Notes: a model not told the origin generated them from the sequence alone. Positions 1 to 6,646 are shown, counted from the first letter of the stretch. The stretch is DNA of 7,396 bases from an uncultured Lachnospiraceae bacterium (GCA_905236545.1 CAJOQO010000040.1:1-7396); one strand, 5' to 3'. Numbers and translations: made by a program.

Positions 1-1
1 A

Positions 2-1273
2 GCGGCCGAATCGGAGTATGCCGGGGCAGCTGCGAAGACCGGGTCTTCCCTGAGACCGGAAGAGAAGCAAAGTGCCCGGAGTACAGCCTCGTCTGTACAG
101 CGTCCCAACATCATCGTCATCATGAATGAGGCCTTCTCGGATCTTTCGGTGCTGGGTGACTTTGAGACGAATGAGGACTATATGCCGAACTTCCGCTCCC
201 TCATGGAGGAGTATACCTCGGGGCATCTTATGGTTTCCGTGAAGGGCGGAAACACTGCCAATACCGAATACGAATTCCTGAGCGGCGACACGATGGCATT
301 TCTGCCGGAAGGATGCGTCGTATTCCAGCAGTATATCCATGAAAGGATTCCGACGATCGCTTCTTTTCTGAGCGGCCTCGGATATGAGACGATCGGCATG
401 CATCCCTACATAGGAAGCGGATGGGAGAGAGACCGCGTCTATCCTCTGATGGGATTCGATGAATTCCTGGACAGGGATGATTTTGCCGGGGCGGATAAGC
501 TCCGCAATTATATCAGTGACAAAGGCGCCTTTGACAAGGTGATCGAGCTGTTTGAAAGCAAAGAGGAGGGCAGGCCGCAGTTCCAGTTCCTTGTCACCAT
601 GCAGAATCATTCCGGATATACCCCGAAGGACACGGACAATGGTTTCTCGGAGGAGGTTCTTCTGACCGGCGCTTCCGCTCAGAGCGGAGCGGTAGTGGCG
701 GCGGAGCGTTACCTGACGCTGATCAAGTACTCAGACGCGGCGTTCAGGGATCTGATCGACTATTTCGAAGAGAACGTTACGGAGCCGACGCTGATCGTGA
801 TGTTCGGCGACCATGAGCCCAACGACTATGTGACAGAAGTGATCGATCATCTGGTCGGAAATGATCCCTTTGTGACGGCTTCCGACAACAGCGGGGCGGC
901 GGAAGGAACAGAAGAATCCCTTGAGGATGTGCAGAAGCACTATCAGGTTCCCTTCGTCATATGGAATAATTACGATGTACCGAAGGATGAGACGGTCGGG
1001 CTGACCTCCGTGAACTATCTTGGAGCGATGCTGGTGGAAGAAGCCGGGCTTCCGCTGAGCGGTTACCAGAAGTTCCTTCTGAACCAGCAAAAGACGATCC
1101 CCGCCCTTGCGGCAGGCGCATACATTGACCGGAACGGAACGTACCACAGCTGGGCCGGGCTGGATCAGGATGAAGAAAACAGAGGAAAGATCAACGATTA
1201 CAATACCCTGGAATACAATCATCTGATCGATGGGAAGAATCGGGCTGATGAGGTCTTTCAGAAGGCATCATAA
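2..1273 (+). CDS. LTA synthase family phosphoglycerol transferase / sulfatase-fold protein, C-terminal part (5' end outside window)
   Basis: The reading frame is open from the first bases of the window, so the gene begins upstream and the ATG at 122 is an internal methionine. The visible 423 residues start with a low-complexity linker rich in Ala, Ser and Glu, followed by the sulfatase-fold domain beginning PNIIVIMNEAFSDL (about 107-160). Likely metal and catalytic residues, by analogy with staphylococcal LtaS, are the Glu of MNEAF (128-130), the Thr of GGNTANTE (254-256, nucleophile), the His of MQNHSG (608-610) and the Asp-His of FGDHEP (809-814). The family moves glycerol-phosphate from phosphatidylglycerol to a growing lipoteichoic acid or related glycan outside the membrane. 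The N-terminal membrane helices expected of the family would lie upstream. The exact acceptor is unknown. No terminator follows, and the next gene starts 94 bases downstream. Confidence 0.88.
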   Translation, partial: AAESEYAGAAAKTGSSLRPEEKQSARSTASSVQRPNIIVIMNEAFSDLSVLGDFETNEDYMPNFRSLMEEYTSGHLMVSVKGGNTANTEYEFLSGDTMAFLPEGCVVFQQYIHERIPTIASFLSGLGYETIGMHPYIGSGWERDRVYPLMGFDEFLDRDDFAGADKLRNYISDKGAFDKVIELFESKEEGRPQFQFLVTMQNHSGYTPKDTDNGFSEEVLLTGASAQSGAVVAAERYLTLIKYSDAAFRDLIDYFEENVTEPTLIVMFGDHEPNDYVTEVIDHLVGNDPFVTASDNSGAAEGTEESLEDVQKHYQVPFVIWNNYDVPKDETVGLTSVNYLGAMLVEEAGLPLSGYQKFLLNQQKTIPALAAGAYIDRNGTYHSWAGLDQDEENRGKINDYNTLEYNHLIDGKNRADEVFQKAS

Positions 1274-1353
1274 GAGAGGACGGATGCGCGTCAGCGCAGA
1301 CGGTTCACGGCCTGCGGGGAAGGAGCCTTGAATCGTAATGAACTGGTCTCCGG

Positions 1354-1362
1354 AAAAGGAGG
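1354..1362 (+). promoter_or_regulatory. Ribosome binding site deciding the start of the decarboxylase gene
   Basis: AAAAGGAGG ends five bases before the ATG at 1368. An in-frame ATG at 1338 would add ten residues (MNWSPEKEDT) but has no comparable site upstream, and the added residues partly encode this Shine-Dalgarno sequence. The 1368 start is therefore preferred. Confidence 0.85.
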
Positions 1363-1367
1363 ATACT

Positions 1368-2636
1368 ATGAAACATACATTCGTTACCCTTGATGAGGTA
1401 AAAGAGATTGCAAAGACTTATCCGACGCCGTTCCATCTTTATGATGAGAAGGGGATCCGGGACAATGCCCGGAGAGTCTGTGAGGCATTTGCCTGGAACC
1501 CGGGTTTCAGGGAGTATTTTGCGGTAAAGGCAACGCCGAATCCGTTTCTCATGGAGATTCTGCGGGAAGAGGGGTGCGGTTTTGACTGTTCTTCCATGAC
1601 GGAGCTGCAGCTGGCACAGGCGGTCGGAGCCTCGGGAGAGGAGATCATGTTTTCGTCCAACGATACTCCGCCGGAGGAATTCCGAAAGGCGGCGGAACTG
1701 GGCGGCATCATCAATCTGGATGACATCACGCATATCGACATCGCAGAGCGTGAGCTCGGACAGCTTCCCGAAACCATGAGCTGCCGGTTCAATCCGGGCG
1801 GGGTGTATCAGCTGTCGAACGGAATCATGGACAATCCGGGCGACTCAAAGTACGGCATGACCGAGGAACAGATCTTTGAAGCGTTCCGGATCCTGAAGAA
1901 AAAAGGGGTAAAGCACTTCGGGATCCACGCATTTCTTGTATCGAATACGGTCGGAAACGATTATTATCCGACGCTGGCCGCGACCTTGTTCAGCCTGGCG
2001 GTACGCCTGAAGGAAAAGACGGGGGCGCATATTGCCTTCATCAACCTGTCCGGCGGCGTCGGCATCCCGTACCGTCCGGAGGCGGAGGGCGCTGATATCG
2101 TGAAGATCGGGGCGGGAGTACACGAGGCGTATGACCGGATCCTCGGCGCGAACGGAATGAATGACGTTCGCATCTTCACGGAGATGGGCCGCTTTATGAT
2201 GGGTCCGTATGGCTGCCTGGTTACGAAGGCGATCAATGAAAAGCATATCTATAAGGAGTACATCGGTGTCGACGCCTGCGCGGCCAATCTGATGCGGCCC
2301 GCGATGTACGGTGCTTATCACCACATTACGGTGCTTGGCAAAGAGAATGACGCCTGCTCCCGGGAATACGATATTGTCGGTTCTCTGTGCGAGAACAATG
2401 ATAAATTTGCGGTTGACCGGAAGCTGCCTGAGATCCGTATGGGAGATTACCTTGTGATCCATGATACCGGCGCGCACGGCTTCTCGATGGGCTACAACTA
2501 CAACGGCAGGCTGTGGAGCGCGGAGCTTCTGAAGAAGGAAGACGGGAGCGTGAAGCTGATCCGCAGGGCACAGGAGCCGAAGGATTATTTCGCGACCTTT
2601 GACTGCTTCCCGGTATATGAGAAGCTGGTACAATAG
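1368..2636 (+). CDS. lysA: Diaminopimelate decarboxylase family protein (fold-III PLP enzyme), divergent variant
   Basis: This 422-residue protein has the length and motif order of LysA, which converts meso-diaminopimelate to L-lysine and CO2 in the cytoplasm. Visible features are the PLP lysine in YFAVKATPNP (Lys54), SKYG at 160-163 (usual form SKFG), His187, the glycine loop SGGVG at 228-232 that holds the PLP phosphate, EMGR at 272-275 (usual EPGR), CENND at 341-345 (usual CESxD, with Cys, Glu and Asp kept) and SMGYNYN at 373-379 (usual SMSSNYN). The stretch after His187 reads AFLVSN where typical LysA has CHIGS. The fold and decarboxylase chemistry are well supported. The substrate is less certain, because several active-site-flanking motifs are altered; an alternative amino-acid substrate cannot be excluded. 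It lies between the LTA synthase-family gene and the CoA-transferase gene, with no terminator on either side. Confidence 0.8.
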   Translation: MKHTFVTLDEVKEIAKTYPTPFHLYDEKGIRDNARRVCEAFAWNPGFREYFAVKATPNPFLMEILREEGCGFDCSSMTELQLAQAVGASGEEIMFSSNDTPPEEFRKAAELGGIINLDDITHIDIAERELGQLPETMSCRFNPGGVYQLSNGIMDNPGDSKYGMTEEQIFEAFRILKKKGVKHFGIHAFLVSNTVGNDYYPTLAATLFSLAVRLKEKTGAHIAFINLSGGVGIPYRPEAEGADIVKIGAGVHEAYDRILGANGMNDVRIFTEMGRFMMGPYGCLVTKAINEKHIYKEYIGVDACAANLMRPAMYGAYHHITVLGKENDACSREYDIVGSLCENNDKFAVDRKLPEIRMGDYLVIHDTGAHGFSMGYNYNGRLWSAELLKKEDGSVKLIRRAQEPKDYFATFDCFPVYEKLVQ

Positions 2637-2664
2637 GAAGAATCAACCGCAAAACAGAATACAT

Positions 2665-2719
2665 CAGCGTTTCCCTGAATGCCGGACAGAACGGCATCGG
2701 AAACCGCTGTAACAGGGAA
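2665..2719 (+). other. Structured intergenic leader with two competing hairpins
   Basis: Between the decarboxylase stop and the CoA-transferase start, CAGCGTTTCC (2665-2674) can pair with GGAAA and CGCTG (2699-2709, one bulged C). An inner stem of TGCCG (2680-2684) with CGGCA (2692-2696) caps it. A second pairing, TTCCCTG (2671-2677) with CAGGGAA (2713-2719), uses part of the same left arm, so the two structures exclude each other. No T-tract follows, so this is not an ordinary terminator. It lies 30 bases upstream of the next start codon. A regulatory role is inference; it could also be a processing site or a chance fold. Confidence 0.45.
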
Positions 2720-2749
2720 GAATGGAAGATTAACAGAAGGGAACTGTGT

Positions 2750-4261
2750 ATGTATGAAATAATGAGCGCGGATGAAGCGATCCGGCTGATCAGAGACGGA
2801 GACTGTATCTGCGTGAACTCATTTGTGGGAATCGAGAATCCGGTAGAGCTGCATGAGGCGATCTACCGGCGTTATCAGCGTATGCAGTCCCCGAACCACC
2901 TGACAATCGTTTCCAGCGCCGGCTTCGGCGTCTGGGATGAGAACCGCAACGCGGAAGGATATATCCGGGAGGGTGCTGTTGACAGACTGATCTGCGGGCA
3001 TTTCGGCGCCATGCCCAGCACCAAGAAGATCGTGCTGGAGGATCGCTTCGAGGCATATAACCTCCCACTGGGCTGTATCTCCCACGCGATACGCGCGCAG
3101 GCGGGAGGACTTCCGGGTGCCCTGTCCAAGGTGGGCCTGGATATCTTTGTGGATCCCAGAAAGGAAGGCCCCGGGATCAACCGTCTCTCGATCGACGATT
3201 CTTTCGTGAAGTACGTGGAGGTTGACGGAGAGGAGTTCCTCTATTATAAGGTTCCGAAGCTTACAGTGGCGCTTATCAAGGGGACTGCAGCCGACCGCAA
3301 GGGAAACATCACGTTTGACGATATGTATATGTCGGGAGACGCGCTGTCGATCTGTCAGGCGGTCAAAGCCAACCACGGCAAGGTGATCGTTCAGGTGGAC
3401 AGGCTGGTGAACATCCCTTCCCGCCCGAGAAACGCGATTATCCCGGGCTGCCTGGTGGATGCGATCGTTGTTGTGGAACCGGAGAAGCGCAGCGACGCGC
3501 TTGTCGCGCTGACGGGCAGCTTCGAGATCTCCTATGATGAGTGGAACGGCTGGAATGAAAAGATCGACGCTTCCTCTACCCGCCGTGTCCGGAATGACGC
3601 TGCCGGCAACATCATCGGCCGCCGCGCTGCTGCTGAACTGCGCATGGATGATATCGTGAATATCGGAATCGGCCTGCCGGAGATGGTCTCCCGCCACGCG
3701 CGCAAGAACGGGATGCTCGATAATATTACCCTGACTGTGGAGTCGGGGAGTATCGGCGGCTTCCCGGTTTCGGGTGAATACTTCGGCGCCATGATCGGAG
3801 CCGCTTCCGTGTATGACATGGCCAACCAGTTTGATCTGTACAACAACGGTGGACTGGATATCTGCTTCATGGGAGCCTATGAGGTGGACAGGGAAGGCAA
3901 TGTCAACGCGCACAGGAGCGACGGCGCATTTGCCGGGATCGGCGGCTTTGCCAACATAACGGCAAAAACCTCGACGGTTGTATTCTGTATGACCTTTACG
4001 ACGAAAGGGCTGCAGGTAGCCCACAAAAAAGACACCGTCACGATCGAGAAGGAGGGTGAGGTGCCGAAATTTGTGAAGAAGGTACGCTCTGTCAGCTTCT
4101 CTGCGAAACGGGCGATCAAGAACGGGCAGAAGGTGCTCTATATCACGGAGCGCTGTGTCTTCCGGCTGACTCCGAGAGGGCTGAAGCTGATCGAATCCTA
4201 TCCCGGGATCGATGTAAAGAAGGATATCCTGGATAAACTGCCGTTCGAAGTGGAACTGTGA
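2750..4261 (+). CDS. Acyl-CoA:acetate / propionate CoA-transferase-like protein (family I, fused alpha-beta)
   Basis: This 503-residue protein matches the single-chain family I CoA-transferases (COG4670 style, including propionate CoA-transferase and YdiF), which are usually a little over 500 residues. These enzymes move CoA between a short-chain acyl-CoA and a free carboxylic acid through a glutamyl-CoA thioester. The N-terminal half (about 1-275) resembles the alpha subunit, and the second half (about 285-500) the beta subunit. The probable catalytic Glu is Glu331 in TVESGSIGG, followed by the glycine-rich stretch GAFAGIGGF (392-400). The start is supported by AGAAGGGA at 2735-2742. The likely role is cytoplasmic fermentation or short-chain acid activation; the acyl donor and acceptor cannot be read from sequence. 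It ends just before a strong terminator and is probably the last gene of its transcript. Its reverse strand holds a long open frame that is only a coding shadow. Confidence 0.87.
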   Translation: MYEIMSADEAIRLIRDGDCICVNSFVGIENPVELHEAIYRRYQRMQSPNHLTIVSSAGFGVWDENRNAEGYIREGAVDRLICGHFGAMPSTKKIVLEDRFEAYNLPLGCISHAIRAQAGGLPGALSKVGLDIFVDPRKEGPGINRLSIDDSFVKYVEVDGEEFLYYKVPKLTVALIKGTAADRKGNITFDDMYMSGDALSICQAVKANHGKVIVQVDRLVNIPSRPRNAIIPGCLVDAIVVVEPEKRSDALVALTGSFEISYDEWNGWNEKIDASSTRRVRNDAAGNIIGRRAAAELRMDDIVNIGIGLPEMVSRHARKNGMLDNITLTVESGSIGGFPVSGEYFGAMIGAASVYDMANQFDLYNNGGLDICFMGAYEVDREGNVNAHRSDGAFAGIGGFANITAKTSTVVFCMTFTTKGLQVAHKKDTVTIEKEGEVPKFVKKVRSVSFSAKRAIKNGQKVLYITERCVFRLTPRGLKLIESYPGIDVKKDILDKLPFEVEL

Positions 4262-4297
4262 GCAGTTCCGGGAAACGATGATTGAATGATCAGGCGG

Positions 4298-4344
4298 GAG
4301 TCAGCCATTGCCAATCTGGCAGTGGCCGGCTCTTTTTTGTTTTT
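4298..4344 (+). terminator. Intrinsic terminator after the CoA-transferase gene
   Basis: GAGTC-A-GCCATTGCC (4298-4312), loop AATCT, then GGCAGTGGC-C-GGCTC (4318-4332) form a 14-pair stem with one A/C mismatch and two G-T wobbles. TTTTTTGTTTTT follows at 4333-4344. The hairpin begins 37 bases after the CoA-transferase stop. Confidence 0.9.
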
Positions 4345-4370
4345 GCCCACTGCCTGCCCGCTAAAGACAA

Positions 4371-4413
4371 TAAAAAACCTCAGCAATCCCATAAAAAAAG
4401 GACTTCTGAGGTT
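4371..4413 (-). terminator. Intrinsic terminator after tRNA-Leu
   Basis: Read on the minus strand, AACCTCAG (4413-4406) pairs perfectly with CTGAGGTT (4383-4376) across a 22-base loop. A T-run follows from the stem base (4377-4372). It starts eight bases past the tRNA 3' end and faces the plus-strand terminator at 4298-4344, giving a clean convergent boundary. Confidence 0.85.
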
Positions 4414-4420
4414 CTATCAA

Positions 4421-4503
4421 TGCCGGTGGCGGGACTTGAACCCGCACGTGGTTGCCCACAAAAGATTTTGAGTCTTCCTCGTCTGCCATTCCGACACACC
4501 GGC
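4421..4503 (-). tRNA. tRNA-Leu (anticodon CAA)
   Basis: On the minus strand an 83-base class II tRNA folds fully. The acceptor stem pairs GCCGGTG with CACCGGC and the discriminator is A. The D stem is TCG/CGA with GG in the loop. The anticodon stem GAAGA/TCTTT has one G-T pair and carries the loop CTCAAAA, so the anticodon is CAA (4470-4468), reading UUG. A long variable arm has stem GTGG/CCAC with a GCAA tetraloop, and the T arm is GCGGG/CCCGC around TTCAAGT. The long variable arm and A73 fit leucine. CCA is not encoded (TTG follows A73), so it must be added after transcription. Confidence 0.96.
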
Positions 4504-4551
4504 TTAAAATATGGTATCAGAAAAATGCCAGGCATCCTGAGAAACATGAGT

Positions 4552-4580
4552 ATTATATCATTGGAGGGAACGGAAGTCTA
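4552..4580 (-). promoter_or_regulatory. Probable tRNA-Leu promoter overlapping the 3' end of the hicB-like gene
   Basis: On the minus strand TAGACT (4580-4575, four of six matches to TTGACA) is followed after 17 bases by a perfect TATAAT (4557-4552). The -10 box begins directly after the TGA stop of the hicB-like gene, and the -35 lies within its coding sequence. Transcription would begin roughly 40 bases before the tRNA. Confidence 0.6.
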
Positions 4581-5016
4581 TCTGTTTTTTGTTATCCTGC
4601 TGATCCCGCCTGTCGTGCTTTTTCTGTGTCATCGACAGAAGCGCTTCCTGGAGCACTCTGGAGAAATTCACCTTGTGCGCTTCTCCGTAAGCGTTAAGCC
4701 ATGCCGGGATCGTGATGTTCTTGCGGACAGACTTCTGGGCGTGGGAATCCGAATAGGCGCCCATATCCAGAACGAGCAGGCTCACAAAGTCATCCGGATC
4801 TTCAAGCTTTACATCATGGTATTCGGAAGCGGGCGGTACTTCGCCGCCTCTTTCCATAATGGAAAGAATCGCGCCGCTTGCCTGGTTGACAGCATCTTCA
4901 ATCGCATCTTCCAGGGTATCTCCGGAAGCATAGCAGTCCGGAAGATCCGGTATCGTCACATCATATCCGCCTTCGTCAAAATAAGGGGTAAAAACAGCCG
5001 GATAGATCAGTTTCAT
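4558..5016 (-). CDS. HicB family antitoxin-like protein, no HicA partner visible
   Basis: This 152-residue protein has the two-part layout of HicB. The N-terminal HicB domain (about 4-75) begins YPAVFTPYFDEGGYDVTIPD and contains the hallmark DLPDCYASGDTLEDAIEDA (24-42). A C-terminal ribbon-helix-helix-like segment, KNITIPAWLNAYGEAHKVNF (99-118) and the helix after it, would bind DNA as a dimer. HicB proteins normally neutralise the mRNA-cleaving HicA toxin and repress their own operon. Here no HicA-like frame of about 60 codons with a GSH motif is seen upstream (5017-5236), and only 54 bases separate the stop from tRNA-Leu. The start has GGAGA five bases upstream (5026-5022). It has its own strong promoter. 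It may be a stand-alone regulator or the remnant of a toxin-antitoxin pair. The charged tail (131-152) is not part of either domain. Confidence 0.85.
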   Translation of the reverse strand: MKLIYPAVFTPYFDEGGYDVTIPDLPDCYASGDTLEDAIEDAVNQASGAILSIMERGGEVPPASEYHDVKLEDPDDFVSLLVLDMGAYSDSHAQKSVRKNITIPAWLNAYGEAHKVNFSRVLQEALLSMTQKKHDRRDQQDNKKQIDFRSLQ

Positions 5017-5031
5017 GGCAATCTCCGTTCA

Positions 5032-5049
5032 GCCGCTTCAGACAGCGGC
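5032..5049 (-). other. Small hairpin in the hicB-like gene leader
   Basis: On the minus strand GCCGCT-GTCTGA-AGCGGC makes a perfect six-pair stem with a six-base loop, five bases before the GGAGA ribosome site. It could limit ribosome access, but it is short and may be incidental. Confidence 0.35.
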
Positions 5050-5078
5050 ACCAGCAGCAGACATAGGATCCGCCCTTT

Positions 5079-5106
5079 ATTATACGCATCATACACATAG
5101 GGTCAA
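5079..5106 (-). promoter_or_regulatory. Near-consensus sigma-A promoter for the hicB-like gene
   Basis: On the minus strand TTGACC (5106-5101) and a perfect TATAAT (5084-5079) are 16 bases apart. The promoter directs transcription into the hicB-like gene, leaving a leader of roughly 55 bases before its ATG at 5016. It is the best-matching promoter in the window. Confidence 0.8.
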
Positions 5107-5183
5107 GAGCCGTTACTGCCCAGGTTATTTCTTGATGCGCATAATGTTCCGTGATAAGATGACAGAAGGTAAGTCGATGATCT

Positions 5184-5212
5184 TTGGCAGAGCAGATCTG
5201 CTGTCTTAAAGT
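5184..5212 (+). promoter_or_regulatory. Candidate promoter for the xth-zf-HC2-polA block with a palindrome in its spacer
   Basis: TTGGCA (5184-5189, five of six matches) is followed after 17 bases by TAAAGT (5207-5212, four of six). The spacer contains the perfect 12-base palindrome AGCAGATCTGCT (5191-5202), and its half GCAGATCT recurs at 5223-5230. The position, about 70 bases before the xth start, fits a promoter with an operator. The weak -10 box lowers confidence. Confidence 0.4.
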
Positions 5213-5267
5213 GGTATTCTCCGCAGATCTTTTGCTTTGGAAGAAACCTTTATCTCGTTTCAGGAAA

Positions 5268-5274
5268 AAGGAGG
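5268..5274 (+). promoter_or_regulatory. Ribosome binding site deciding the xth start
   Basis: AAGGAGG lies four bases before the ATG at 5279. A longer frame opens at an ATG at 5237 but would encode 14 extra residues through this site. The N-terminus MRAVSWNVNG from 5279 matches the usual exonuclease III beginning. Confidence 0.85.
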
Positions 5275-5278
5275 AGCG

Positions 5279-6034
5279 ATGAGAGCGGTCAGCTGGAATG
5301 TGAATGGCCTGAGGGCCTGTGTGGAAAAGGGATTCGGGGAAGTCTTCCGCGAACTGGACGCGGATCTTTTCGCGCTTCAGGAGACGAAACTGCAGGAGGG
5401 TCAGATCGATCTTCAGACAACGGGCTACCATCAGTACTGGAATTATGCACAGAAGAGGGGGTATTCCGGGACAGCGGTGTTCGCGAAGAAGGAGCCCCTG
5501 CACGTTTCTTACGGAATCGGTCTGGAGGAACATGATCAGGAGGGCCGGGTGATAACGCTGGAGTATCCGGAATACTTTTTTGTGACATGCTATACGCCGA
5601 ATTCCCAGAATGAGCTGAAGCGGCTGGACTACAGGATGCAGTGGGAGGATGATTTCCGTGCGTATCTCGGAGAACTGGACCGGAAGAAGCCGGTGATTCT
5701 GTGTGGTGACCTGAATGTGGCACATGAGGAGATCGACCTGAAGAATCCGAAGACCAACAGGCACAATGCCGGTTTTACGGATGAGGAGAGGGAAAAGATG
5801 ACAGAGCTTCTCGGCGCCGGTTTTACGGATACCTTCCGGCATTTTTATCCTGATCTGGAGGGTGTGTATTCGTGGTGGAGCTACCGGTTCCGCGCAAGAG
5901 AAAAGAATGCCGGATGGCGGATCGATTATTTTATCACATCGAAGCGGATCGATGAGAAGCTGGTGGATGCGAAGATTCATACGGAGATTACCGGATCGGA
6001 TCATTGTCCCGTGGAGCTGGTGGCTGATCTGTAA
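5279..6034 (+). CDS. xth: Exodeoxyribonuclease III (AP endonuclease, Xth/ExoA family)
   Basis: This 251-residue protein has the usual length and all hallmark motifs of the exonuclease III branch of the EEP nuclease fold. The enzyme cuts DNA on the 5' side of abasic sites and has 3'-5' exonuclease and 3'-repair activity, using Mg2+ in the cytoplasm. Visible catalytic residues are Asn7 in SWNVNG, Glu35 in LQETKL, Tyr105 in CYTPNS, Asp144 and Asn146 in GDLNVAHEEID, Asp216 in WRIDYF and the Asp241-His242 pair in SDHCPV. WWSYRFRAREKNAGWRIDYF (199-218) carries the abasic-site pocket region. It is the first gene of a plus-strand block that leads to polA. No terminator is seen before the zf-HC2 gene 72 bases downstream, so the genes may share a transcript. 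Nothing appears truncated. Confidence 0.95.
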   Translation: MRAVSWNVNGLRACVEKGFGEVFRELDADLFALQETKLQEGQIDLQTTGYHQYWNYAQKRGYSGTAVFAKKEPLHVSYGIGLEEHDQEGRVITLEYPEYFFVTCYTPNSQNELKRLDYRMQWEDDFRAYLGELDRKKPVILCGDLNVAHEEIDLKNPKTNRHNAGFTDEEREKMTELLGAGFTDTFRHFYPDLEGVYSWWSYRFRAREKNAGWRIDYFITSKRIDEKLVDAKIHTEITGSDHCPVELVADL

Positions 6035-6106
6035 CTGTCGTTTGCTGCCGGCCTGTCTTTTGAACTGTCACGGAATGAAATATGCAGACTGCGCGGGAGT
6101 GGTGTC

Positions 6107-6646
6107 ATGGATTGTGTGAAAGCACAGCAGCTGATCAGACCCTATCTGGAGGGGATCCTGTCTGACCGGGAACTGGAAGAGTTTCTGGGTCATGTAGAGA
6201 ACTGTCCTTCCTGCTTCGGAGAACTGGAGGTTTATTTCTCGATCTACCGGACCCTGAATAATACAGATGAAAAAGGGGACTACAATTACGAAAAGAAGCT
6301 GCAGCTGAAGCTGAGGCATTCAAAGAATTATCTGCGTTCCAGACAGCGCAACAGGGTGATGAAGATCGGAGTGATTCTGGCGGCAGAGCTGACGGTCGCA
6401 GGCAGCTTCTATACCCTTTTCCGGATGCCTGGCGGATATATCAGCCGGCACCGGAGGGAGATGATCCCGGTTGTCGAGAGCGAAGCCGGGACTTTTTCAC
6501 AGGGCGGTACCGCTGCAGGCCTGTCTCAGGGAGACGGGCAGGGAGACGGGCAGTCTTCCGGTGTCTGGCAGGGGGCTTCCTCCGAAGGACAGGAGGAGCC
6601 AGGGGAGAGCGAAACGTCTGTTCTGATCCAGCTGAAGCGAAAGTGA
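6107..6646 (+). CDS. zf-HC2 domain single-pass membrane protein (anti-sigma-factor-like)
   Basis: This 179-residue protein begins with a putative zinc finger of the zf-HC2 type: Cys3, His29, Cys33 and Cys36 (HVENCPSC). Such domains are typical of ZAS anti-sigma factors, where they hold a sigma factor at the membrane. A basic stretch (RSRQRNRVMK, 77-86) precedes one hydrophobic segment (about 87-105, IGVILAAELTVAGSFYTLF), which puts the finger in the cytoplasm and the rest outside. The outer tail (about 130-170) is low complexity, rich in Gly, Gln, Ser and Glu, with a short QGDG repeat. The start is supported by GGGAG at 6095-6099. No sigma-factor gene is adjacent; the neighbours are xth and polA. 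It could regulate an ECF sigma factor encoded elsewhere or have a different role. The last 18 coding bases resemble the downstream 39-bp repeat. Confidence 0.75.
   Translation: MDCVKAQQLIRPYLEGILSDRELEEFLGHVENCPSCFGELEVYFSIYRTLNNTDEKGDYNYEKKLQLKLRHSKNYLRSRQRNRVMKIGVILAAELTVAGSFYTLFRMPGGYISRHRREMIPVVESEAGTFSQGGTAAGLSQGDGQGDGQSSGVWQGASSEGQEEPGESETSVLIQLKRK
6527..6550 (+). repeat. 12-bp tandem repeat inside the zf-HC2 gene
   Basis: CAGGGAGACGGG occurs twice head to tail (6527-6538 and 6539-6550), followed by another CAG. It encodes the QGDGQGDGQ stretch of the extracellular tail. The unit is a multiple of three, so copy changes would keep the reading frame. Confidence 0.85.

Noticed and set aside
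1285..1298. Hairpin TGCGC-GTCA-GCGCA after the LTA synthase-family gene as a terminator
   Set aside because: The stem is only five pairs and no T-tract follows. The gap continues into a strong ribosome site for the next gene.
1274..1367. Lysine riboswitch ahead of the decarboxylase
   Set aside because: The gap of 94 bases is much too short for a lysine riboswitch and lacks its multi-helix core.
2819..4024. 401-codon minus-strand open frame
   Set aside because: It is fully antisense to the CoA-transferase, which has catalytic motifs, a ribosome site and a terminator. The frame is a by-product of its codon use.
4421..4503. tRNA-Leu as an integration site of a mobile element
   Set aside because: No integrase, no repeat of the tRNA 3' end elsewhere in the window, and ordinary genes on both sides.
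4282..5100. 272-codon plus-strand open frame
   Set aside because: It runs through the terminator and tRNA-Leu and antisense to the HicB-like gene. Its protein has no recognisable domain, and the minus-strand features have far stronger support.
4976..6004. 342-codon minus-strand open frame
   Set aside because: It is antisense to exonuclease III and also runs through the hicB promoter region. It was checked for a HicA-like toxin in 5017-5236 and none was found.
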